Source of the DNA: Zygaena filipendulae
Taxonomy: Eukaryota; Arthropoda; Insecta; Lepidoptera; Zygaenidae
Length of the DNA stretch: 64,000 nt
NCBI GenBank assembly: GCA_907165275.2
Contig: OU015672.1
Span: 3,206,501-3,270,500, forward strand
Direction of reading: 5' to 3'
Positions 52,736 to 61,387 of the stretch are shown here, one piece after another. The notes under the pieces were generated by a model. The model was given only the letters and a program-made list of their open reading frames with translations. It made no database searches and had not been told where the DNA came from. The position numbers were made by a program, and so were the translations under genes. Numbering within the stretch: position 1 is the stretch's first letter; each line of letters opens with the position of its first letter.

Positions 52736-54760
52736 ATGCCTTCTAATGCTAAAAAGAGGAAAACTTGGTGTGTGGTCGCTATGAAAAATGCGTATGAAGC
52801 CGTAACAAAAGGGCAAATGGGATACCTTAAGGCTTCCAAGACATTTGGAGTACCTAAAAGTACCTTAGAAGACTATGTCAAAAGCGACAAAGATATTGAT
52901 TCAAATCTAAATACAAAATTAGGTCGAAAACCTACATTTTCTCCACTTATTGAAGCAGAATTAGTGGGTTACTGCATTGATATGGTTAACCGATATTACG
53001 GTTTACGAGCCTCAGACATTAAGACAGTGGCGTTCCAATTAGCCATAAAAAATAACATACTACACCAATTCAAAGGCGAAAAGGCCGGCAAAAAGTGGCT
53101 AAAAGGTTTTATGACTCGCAATCCAGAAATTTCATTTAGAAGACCAGAAGCAACCACTGCTATGCGTGCAAAAGGTTTCACGCAAGAAAAAGTCACATAC
53201 TTTTTTGATTCTGTTTTACAACCAGAATTGGAAAAAATCAACTATGATGCAACACGTATATTTAACGTGGATGAAACTGGGGTAACAATCGTCCAGCAAA
53301 AAATGGCTAAGGTTATTTGCCTAAAGGGCCAGAAGCAAGTTGGCGGGATAAGTTCAGCTGAACGAGGCTCATTAGTGACCTTAGTATTCTGCATGAGCGC
53401 TGCTGGTATGTATGTGCCTCCAATGTTTATATTTCCCCGGGTTAATATGAAAAAAGAACTGGAAGATAGAGCCCCCCCTGGTTCAGTTTTTTCTACCCAC
53501 AAATCTGGCTGGATCCAATTAGATATTTTTACCAAATGGTTTGCCCATTTCATTGCTTATGTAAAACCTTCTCGGGAAAAGCCAATTTTATTACTCCTAG
53601 ATGGACATTTTTCCCATACTCGGAACTTAGACATAATAAAGATGGCTAGAGAAAGTGGTGTCTCCTTAGTTTCTATACCTCCACATACGTCGCATAAGCT
53701 ACAGCCACTTGATGTAGGGTTTATGGCACCATTTAAAACTTATTATGCTCAACAAATAGAGACTTGGTTGAGAGCAAACCCTGGAAGAGTCGTTACTGTG
53801 TACCAAATTAGTGAACTGGTCGGAAAAGCTTACCTTAGGGCTGCAACAATAGAAACTGCGGTAAATTCCTTTAAAAAGTGCGGCATCTGCCCTTTTGATA
53901 AAGAGGTATTTCGAGATAATGACTTTGCTGTGATTCCCGAGACACTAACAACCATTTCTCAGGATCCCAGCTCACCGACGACATTAAGAACTGGGGACAG
54001 GGCTAGCCCTTCTATTTTTACTCAATTTCCACTAATGGCCACGCCACCACGACCGTCAACTTCAAGAATTAGAGAAATAGAGAGCCCTTCTACTAATACT
54101 CTGCGTCCACCTTTAAAAGTAAAGTTACCATGTGCACTTACCTCAAAGACCAAAGAAATTAACCTTTCTGCAGAAACCCAAATCCCACATGTAAAATCAC
54201 CACAACCGTCGACATCTAAAGACGAACCGAGCCATTCTGGAACAAAAACGGCCAGACACTCAGTTTCAGAACTTTTAGTGTCCCCACAACAAATTATGCC
54301 TGTTCCTAAAATTCTCAAGACTTCAAACGTTAGTAAAAGACAAACATCTGCAACTGTTTTGACCTCATCTCCTTATAAAAAACAACTAGAAGAATCTGTT
54401 AAGCGTCGAGAAGAACCAAAGAGACCTAAAAAGAAGTTGACTGCAAAAAAACAAGCTAAGAAAACTACAAAACCACAAAAGAAAAAGCCAAAAATTAAAA
54501 GAAAGACTAGAGTGATCTCAGATTCAGAGACTGAAGCTAGCTCAGATTTAGAAATGATTTTAGATGAAGAAGAAGATGGGGAAGAAAATACAGATGATGC
54601 TTGTTGCTTTTATTGTAACGAAGCTTATTCAAATGATACCCAAGGGGAACGCTGGATTAGGTGTATAGCCTGTTATAAATGGTGTCACGAGCTTTGTGCT
54701 GGAGTAGATGATCCTAACCTAATTGATTTTGTATGTGATATCTGTATTGAAGGTGATTAA
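52736..54760 (+). CDS. Pogo/Tigger transposase with C-terminal PHD finger, 674 residues
   Basis: ATG 52736 to stop 54760 without interruption. Residues about 15-50: psq-type helix-turn-helix (YLKASKTFGVPKSTLEDYV). About 65-135: CENP-B-type helix-turn-helix. 170-330: DDE_1 with Asp179 (FNVDETGV), Asp289 (LLLLDGHFSH) and Asp326 (KLQPLDVGF), 36 residues between the last two, the DDD form typical of pogo. 400-600: Ser/Thr/Pro-rich then Lys-rich linker. About 625-672: a PHD finger (CCFYCNEAY, CIACYKWCHELC, FVCDIC). PHD fingers read histone tails, which may guide target choice; this last point is inference. Confidence 0.92.
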   Translation: MPSNAKKRKTWCVVAMKNAYEAVTKGQMGYLKASKTFGVPKSTLEDYVKSDKDIDSNLNTKLGRKPTFSPLIEAELVGYCIDMVNRYYGLRASDIKTVAFQLAIKNNILHQFKGEKAGKKWLKGFMTRNPEISFRRPEATTAMRAKGFTQEKVTYFFDSVLQPELEKINYDATRIFNVDETGVTIVQQKMAKVICLKGQKQVGGISSAERGSLVTLVFCMSAAGMYVPPMFIFPRVNMKKELEDRAPPGSVFSTHKSGWIQLDIFTKWFAHFIAYVKPSREKPILLLLDGHFSHTRNLDIIKMARESGVSLVSIPPHTSHKLQPLDVGFMAPFKTYYAQQIETWLRANPGRVVTVYQISELVGKAYLRAATIETAVNSFKKCGICPFDKEVFRDNDFAVIPETLTTISQDPSSPTTLRTGDRASPSIFTQFPLMATPPRPSTSRIREIESPSTNTLRPPLKVKLPCALTSKTKEINLSAETQIPHVKSPQPSTSKDEPSHSGTKTARHSVSELLVSPQQIMPVPKILKTSNVSKRQTSATVLTSSPYKKQLEESVKRREEPKRPKKKLTAKKQAKKTTKPQKKKPKIKRKTRVISDSETEASSDLEMILDEEEDGEENTDDACCFYCNEAYSNDTQGERWIRCIACYKWCHELCAGVDDPNLIDFVCDICIEGD

Positions 54761-55489
54761 ATGATGAATCCATACTTGTGTTAGCTGTAAGCTAAAAATT
54801 AAATTAAACTTACTTAGTTATTTTGATAGAAGCTTATTATTTTAGAATTTTTAGAATTTTCTTTTTTTCGAATTATTATTTAAAATTTTTGTTATGTTTT
54901 GAAACGATTTTTGAACTGATTAAAGTATCTTCGAGAACTAATTATGCCAAATAATAACCTCATTAGAACTGATTATATTTAGATTTATATTAATATAGAA
55001 TTGTTGATTTTCTTTAGTTTTGTATGTTTGTTGATTATTATGAAAGACTATTAAAGGATTTAATATACTTAAATCTTTATTTTTAATTAATAAACCCATT
55101 AAAATACACATTTTAGAACAATTTAAATCAGGTACCATAATATCGGATACACTGTTTTACCCCTAATATCGGATATCTGATAATAAGAGCCCTTCTGTTA
55201 AGCGTGGCTCCTACTCAAAAAAACTTTGATTATTTCCAGTTCGTATATATGGGCAAAAAGTCATTTTCTTGCTATGCGAAATGAATCAAGGTATATTAAA
55301 GATAAAAAAAAGCCAAAAAAAATCACGATAAAACAGTCATTGATAAATAAAATGCACTAAAAATAAAAAGTATCCGATAATTGGATCCTTTCCTTGTTAG
55401 AAATAGTATAAAAAATGTAGGTTTAAAAATATTTCAGGGTATAGTGCTGATGCCGATGCCATGCATCCTAAAGATGTGACTAATGTCTA

Positions 55490-55600
55490 AATCGACTGCA
55501 GAAAGGTTGGTGGCGCATGCCGCTGGCGGCGAGTGCCTCCGCGGCGCTGGCCGCTGGTGGTGCCCGCCGCTGGCGGCACCTGCCACTAATATGGTGACAA
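55490..55600. repeat. GC-rich stretch with GCCGCTGGCGGC words
   Basis: Several overlapping copies of GCCGCTGGCGGC-like palindromic words. They resemble the GC-rich ends of the Harbinger at 26603-29320, so this may be a Harbinger end. Not proven. Confidence 0.4.
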
Positions 55601-55604
55601 GGTC

Positions 55605-56615
55605 GCTAAAAAGATAAATAACCTTTCAAACCGGCAGCAGTACGTGAAGTATGGCCCTTACTGTTATCACACGCGCTCAGGTGTCAGTCAGGGATCAAAT
55701 TTAGGGCCCCTCTATTTGTCCTATTAATAAATGACTTGCCAGATGTGGTGAAAGAATTTTCAATTTTAATTTTTGCTGACGATTTTAAGTTAATCAAGGA
55801 GTGCAGGACACGAGCCGATTGTGAAGCGCTCCAGCGTGATAGGTATAGATACCATGTATGAGTGGAGTGTACTCAACAAGCTGTACTTCAACCCCAATAA
55901 ATGTGAGACGATGACGTTTGCCCTCTCCGTGCGCCCACTGCTGTCCCAGTACAGCGTCGGCGGCGTGGACGTGGCGCGCGTCCAGCGGGTACGTGACTTG
56001 GGGGTGCTGTTTGACCCCCAGCTCACCTTCCGCGATCATGTGTGGGACGTCACCGCCGCTGCACACCGCCGCCTCGGCTTCGTGCTGAGGAACGCGACTC
56101 CGCTGTCGTCTGCAGCGACGCGAACACTATGCAGTGGTGTGAAGCCCCCATGAGAATAAATACATCCTCATGCTCGAGCGAGTCCAGAAAAAGTATCTCA
56201 GAAGGGTGTATAAAAAAGAATACTCGTTTTACCCATATATGTATCCGACACTTTTCATCCAGGGTCAGCTGGGGTATCAATCCCTTGAGGTGCGTTGGTC
56301 GCTTGCCCTAGCGAAGTTCGTGATCTGTGTACTTAGAAATAAAATCGATTCGGTAGTATTGCTGGGTGTTCCTCGCGCCGTCTGTGCCCGACGTGCGGCG
56401 CACTATGGGGTTGCGACCCCAAGCGCGCGCGTTGCTGGCGCCGCCCGCCGTGCGCGCCGCCGCTCTGCTCAACTCCGTGCTCGCAGCGAACTCCCAGAGT
56501 GATTTGTTTGTGACTGGGATCGAATGTCTGATGAGAGCGTGCCAGAAAGTCATAGAAGCGAGTGCGAGAGAGACTTACATAGTATAATAAATACCTAATC
56601 ATAATAATAATTTGA
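55605..56615 (+). pseudogene. LINE H, C-terminal reverse transcriptase and 3' end
   Basis: Plus-strand frames: GVSQGSNLGPLLFVLLINDL, catalytic FADD (LIFADDFKLI near 55775), VRDLGVLFDPQLTFRDHV and a C-terminal domain (VRRTMGLRPQAR to 56587). Breaks: frame change near 55840, a small deletion at about 56140, frame change near 56370. The 3' end is near an AATCATAATAATAATTT tail. Confidence 0.75.
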
Positions 56616-57260
56616 ATTCCAATTACTAAGATTTGACCTGTTCCATTCGAACGAAATTGTACTCTTGAGCGTTCATTATGAATTGCACCTATTTTATTAT
56701 TAAATACCATGACATTATTATTATTTATCATCATAATTGACTTAAAAATACCTATGTATTAATTGTATATAACGCGTTGGTCTTTTGACTGTAATGTTAT
56801 ATTAACTAGGAATAGTTAATGAAAAAATGTAGATGTAATGTGTATGTCTCCAGGCATAGTTGCAGATACTTACCCGATGGAATACTGTGGAGTCTGCGCG
56901 CTGTTGGTGGCTGGACGTGACCAGGTGGTGGCATCGCCTGGTCATGGTCCTGCTGCCGGCCGTGTGTGGGCTCTGCGGAGTTGGAACCTGAAATAAAGAA
57001 GAAAAATTGTTTTTAATAAAAATAATATGTTATAAAAAATAAACAAAAAAGAACCCTGAAAGCTATCCCTAGTAAATAGTAATAATTAAAAGAATAGTTA
57101 GAAATAGATAGCTTGGAATCCCACCGACGTAAGAAAGAGAGATGATGAATGAAAGATGATAAATAGTATGCGGAATGAAAATGCGAGAAGAATTAAAGCG
57201 AGAACTGGTATGAAAGTGTTATAGTAATATCAAAGGCACCGATAATGTTGGCGGAGCTAG
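56616..57260. other. AT-rich stretch holding one exon candidate
   Basis: Apart from the minus-strand exon candidate at 56874-56987 no coding signal is seen. Confidence 0.4.
56874..56987 (-). CDS. Isolated exon candidate, 114 bp
   Basis: On the minus strand a strong acceptor (TTCTTCTTTATTTCAG) precedes 56987 and a strong donor (CATCGG/GTAAGTATC) follows 56874. The exon is GC-rich in AT-rich surroundings. Two frames are open; one reads Pro/His/Gln-rich sequence (DHDQAMPPPGHVQPPTAR). No domain. It could be an internal exon of a host gene whose other exons lie outside, or a coincidence. Confidence 0.35.
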
Positions 57261-57263
57261 AAT

Positions 57264-57960
57264 AAAAAAAAATTAAAACATTAAGATTGCAGTGAAGGAC
57301 ATCCAGGGTTTCTGCCAGAAAATAAAAGATACTCGGGTCAGGCTTCTCGTGTCTCGCCTGAAAAAGGATGAAGAAAGAGAGCACACTCCTAAAAGACCGA
57401 GAAAGGCAACCGACCAAGCTGAGAAAGCCACTTCCACGTCACTTTGGAAGGCAGGCATTGAGGTTGGTATCAACACCTCCCTGGTTAGTCTGCTAACGGG
57501 ACCGGAATGGGACCCGTATATGGGTTTCCCTTCCGAAGAACCAACTCCCGCGCCCCAGTCGGCGGCCACGGAGGCACCCGAACCGGCCCGAGTTCCTCCT
57601 TCATCTGAAACTGACCCGCAACCTACGTCCAACGACGAATGGCAGAAAGTAAGGAGAAAAGGGAGGAAACGAAAAGGAACCGCAAAGAAAGAGGTGAAAA
57701 AGAAAGAGCCCAAGCCGGTGCCTACGAAGACACCACGAGAGATCAAAAATTCCCAGCGGCCTAATGTCCAGACTCAGGCCCAGGCCAAAAGCTGTGCTGG
57801 TTCGAGTGCCCGACTCGAGTTACTCGGAAGCCTTTAAGAAGGTCAAAGGCAGCCTCAACCGTGACCTGAATGGCCTTACCTTCTCCATAAGGAGGACCAA
57901 GCAAAGGGACCTTCGGCTTCGCCGATGACCTTACCTTAATCATCTTGGCCAAGCACGAAG
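57264..57960 (+). pseudogene. R1-type LINE ORF1 (gag-like) fragment
   Basis: The frame 57292-57780 has Pro-rich linker and basic stretches (EWQKVRRKGRKRKGTAKKE). After a one-base shift it reads PKAVLVRVPDSSYSEAFKKV and GSLNRDL, the conserved start of the gag domain in R1-type LINEs. It ends near 57950, before the zinc knuckles. Confidence 0.6.
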
Positions 57961-58225
57961 AGGTTCTCTAAACTAAAATATGTGTAATAATTGCGAATTA
58001 CATGAAATAAAATGTAATAATTTTAAAAAAATTATCTATGACGGGAACGCCCTGTGATTGGTGGCAGCTCTGGTGACGTCACACACGGGTAAACGCATGG
58101 ATTGTTGTTCGCGTTTTATGTTTTCTGGTTGTTAAATTGCTCTGTTATCTATTTTTGAAGCACTTTTCTGACAATTCTATATAAATCTGCTAACTAGTGG
58201 CATAAATATTTGTTTTGAATCACAA

Positions 58226-59661
58226 ATGGAATCCAATTTTGTGCGAGCCGATAGCAGCAACCTACCTAAGATAGACGCACTTATGGTTGCACTTTTCTTT
58301 AAGAATAACGCTGACTATTATGCTACGGAACTCAAAAATGTAAAAACAGCAGTGTAAGTACCATTTAGGAATTATTTATTTACAGAAATTTATGTATGAT
58401 CGATCATCCATAAATGTAACATCTCATTTTAGGTTATGTTTATATGTTAATGTTCTTTGCTTTTGTTCACAGGTCAGCAAGGGAATCTTATGGAGACGAT
58501 GCGATTGGATATGTCCAACTACATCGGGAGCATGGGGTTTGCACAGTTAAGTGCAAAATATGCCCAGAGCATAAAATAAGAAACAAGACATACAACGTGA
58601 CAATGGTAGTTAATGAACTTGATAGTAAAATAATTAGCTGTCAGTGCCACAACTGTGCTGCTTCAGCTGGAGGATGCAAGCATGCAGTTGCTTTTTTGAT
58701 GTGGGTTCATCGTCGCATTGAGGAACCTGCATGTACTTCTGTAGAGTGCTACTGGAAAAAGTCTACTTTATCCAGAGTAGTATACAGTAGTATACAGTAT
58801 CTAGACTTCTCTAAAGTACATCACTGTGCAGCAGATGTCTAAAAAGGAATTACCTCACAGACCAAGTACATCAGCACTGCATTTATTTCAGAAGCAAAAA
58901 AAAAGAAAAATTGACAATTGTGAATTGCTAAAATATCAGCATGATTTTAAACATAGGGACATGAAACATGTGATGCAGTACTCATTACACTGTTTTATAA
59001 TGGAATTATCTCAAGAAATTAAAGCAGATGTAGATAAGCTTATAGAGGAAATGAAAAGAACATTTACTGAAGCTGCAATAAGTGCCATAGAAATAGCTAC
59101 AAGGAAGCAGAACAAGAGCAGCTTATGGTATGAGATGCGTTATGGCCGTATCACAGCTTCAAAGGCACACGAAGTAAGTGTTTGTAATACACCTTATGGT
59201 TCGTTGGTGTCCACTATAATGGGTGCGAAAATACAGCTGATACAGCTGTTATGAAAAGAGGTAGAAATTTGGAACTATCAGTTCGAAAGAGAGTTGCAAA
59301 TAAATTGAATAAAAAAATTACTTCATGTGGACTTTATGTATGTCAAGAGAATCCCATGATTGTGGCGTCTCCTGATGGTATAGTAAAAGATGCTACTATC
59401 GAAATAAAATGCCCTACAAAGGTAAAAACTAAGGATAGTTATTTGAAAAATGGTGTCATTATGGAGAAATTTAAGGCACAGGTGCAACTGCAAATGTATG
59501 CAACTGGTTTAAAAAAATGCTATTTTTGTGTTGCTGATAGCAACTTTGAAAAAACTGGAAATGTAGACATTATTTTAGTGACATATGATAGTGATTACGT
59601 TGATAACTTAATACAAAAGGTATCTATTTTTTGGAAAACAAATATATATCCTATTTTGTAT
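58226..59661 (+). pseudogene. SWIM zinc-finger and YqaJ nuclease gene, broken
   Basis: Exon 1 58226-58353 (donor GTAAGT) joins exon 2 from 58473 in phase. Exon 2 has a SWIM-type finger (CQCHNC and CKHAVAF). After a frame change near 58790-58805 come KQNKSSLWYEMRYGRITASK, then after another near 59230-59250 RGRNLE, the PD-(D/E)xK motif (ASPDGIV and IEIKCP) and QVQLQMYATG of the YqaJ exonuclease fold. The first shift coincides with a 10-bp tandem repeat AGTAGTATAC, the second with repeated ATACAGCTG. YqaJ genes of this kind are carried by ISL2EU transposons. The 3' end runs into a MITE. Confidence 0.7.
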
Positions 59662-59984
59662 AGGGATGTTGACAACTTTTGAAAATCAAAATTCTAATTA
59701 GTCCGTCATTTAGAAAATTAAAAATCACTAGACACGTATTTTTTTATTTTTCAAATAAATGAAAATACACAGAGATAAGGCGCATTAAAGTTTAGGGTGG
59801 GGGCTCGTGACGTCACTTACCGCTACGAGCCGTCATACAAACTGCACTAGTTAGTGACGTCACGCGAAATTTCAACTCAATGTAACGCCGTTATTTTTTG
59901 ATTACATAAAAAAAGAAAAAATACGTGTCCAATATTTTTTATTAATCTACAAGACGGACTAAAAATAAATTAGTCAAATAGCCT
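59662..59984. mobile_element. MITE family M, copy 3 (AT target duplication)
   Basis: AGGGATGTTGAC at the left, AAATAGCCT at the right, AT on both sides (59660-59661, 59985-59986). Same landmarks as copies 1 and 2: AAATCAAAATTCTAATTAGT, TTTAGGGTGGGGGCTCGTGA, TGACGTCA twice and ACACGTATTTTTT. It supplies the last residues and stop of the YqaJ frame. Confidence 0.8.
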
Positions 59985-59986
59985 AT

Positions 59987-60191
59987 TGTAACACTAGTGA
60001 TTAAATAAAAAACCTGTTCTGTATTTATTTTTTATTATTCAATCTTACATTATTTAATAAGAGAATCCTGCAAATTTATTAGAGCACATGCAATAATAAT
60101 GATATGATCAAGTAAACGAAGTATGCTAGTATTTATCACTGAATGTTGTTTTAGCATATGGAATTGTTTTCTTTCAGGTTGGTTTTAATAT
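59987..60191. other. AT-rich stretch between MITE and copia LTR
   Basis: Nothing recognised. Confidence 0.4.
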
Positions 60192-60350
60192 TGTAATAAA
60201 ATATTGATACTGATCGGATGGTTTTTATTTAATTATATTCACACAAAATTACAGCGTACATGCACTCGTTAAGCTTCAGAGGTAAGAGGGAGAGAATGTT
60301 GCCAGTGCACATAGACTAATAACTTTAACGTTTCATTACACTTATCAACA
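60192..60350 (-). mobile_element. Copia 3' LTR, 159 bp
   Basis: On the minus strand a polypurine tract AAGGGGGGG (60351-60359) is followed by TGTTGATAAGTG at 60350, and the LTR ends TTTATTACA at 60192. An AATAAA signal (AAATAAAAACC) lies near 60228. Starts TG and ends CA as expected. Confidence 0.8.
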
Positions 60351-60811
60351 CCCCCCCTTAATGGAACGTCTCTCTTGGTGCTTGACCTTAAGTACTTAAA
60401 AATCAACTAACAAAAATTTTATTCTAAAAGTTATTACCTGCTAATCAAAAACAGTTTTAATTACAATAAATCTTTTTAAGTTATTTATCAATTATTCTTT
60501 TACTCTTTATTTTTACAATGATATTTTATTATTATATTTATATACACCTTTATATCTTTATTTATTTAGCAATAATCTTTAAACAATAAACTTAAACAAT
60601 TTTCCTTTTACCTACTTTTTAACAATGAACTCAAACAATTCTTTAATTCTTTTCTTTTAATATGAACTTATAATGAACATAAACAATCAACTTATTTAAC
60701 TTTCTTTTACTAATTATTATTATTTTATGTAACTAATGAACATAAACAATCAACTTAAATAAACTTTCTTTTAATAATCTTTATGTAACTTTAGCAATCA
60801 AAGACTAAATT

Positions 60812-61387
60812 CTAATACAATCCTAAATTGTATCTTAAGTTTTCAAACTTGATTTTATTCAGAGGTTTTGTTAACAGATCTGCCAGCTGGTTAGCAGTAT
60901 CTAAGTATTTTAAAACAATTACACCTTCAGATACTTTCTGCTGAATAAAATGAAACTTTAGGTCTATATGTTTCAACCTTTTAGGCTGACCTACTTTACA
61001 TGCTGCACATATAGCAGATTGATTATCTTCATGGATTAACACTTGCACATTATTATCATTAGAAACTAAATACAGTTCCATGAATAAATTTCTTAACCAA
61101 CATGCCTCAACAACACATTGACTCAAGGCAACATATTCAGCCTCTGTGGATGATAAAGAGATACATGACTGTTTCTTGCTACACCAATAAACTAAGCATT
61201 TATATACCATTAAACAATACCCTGATGTAGATTTTCTGCTTACTGTATCACCACCCCAATCAGCATCCACATAAGCTTGCAATATTTTATTATTACTGGA
61301 TTCACAAACATTCCTTTTATATATTAATTTTAAGTTTAGAGTTCCTTGTATATATCTAAGTACATGTTTTAATGTTTCCATAAACAT
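60812..61387 (-). pseudogene. Copia RNase H
   Basis: Minus frame with YVDADWGGDTVSRKSTSGY, LSSTEAEYVALSQCVVEACW, HEDNQSAICAA and HIDLKFHF, then ADLLTKPL and a stop at 60812. It degrades RNA in the RNA/DNA hybrid. The frame is shifted relative to the upstream polyprotein near 61370-61385. Confidence 0.85.

Larger units (their letters stand above)
52284..55397 (+). mobile_element. Pogo/Tigger-type element with intact transposase
   Basis: The ends GGGGAAAGGAACCGAATATC (52284) and an inverted relative (ending near 55397) are flanked by TA. Repeats with TATCGGATATCTGATAATA occur inside both ends (about 52653-52700 and 55138-55185), and single ATATCGGATA or close variants near 52307 and 55368. One single-exon coding frame. 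54761-55134 is AT-rich 3' untranslated sequence. Confidence 0.8.

Noticed and set aside
57273..57746. Minus-strand open frame opposite the R1-type ORF1
   Set aside because: It is a compositional shadow of a Pro/Lys-rich plus-strand gene, without any domain.
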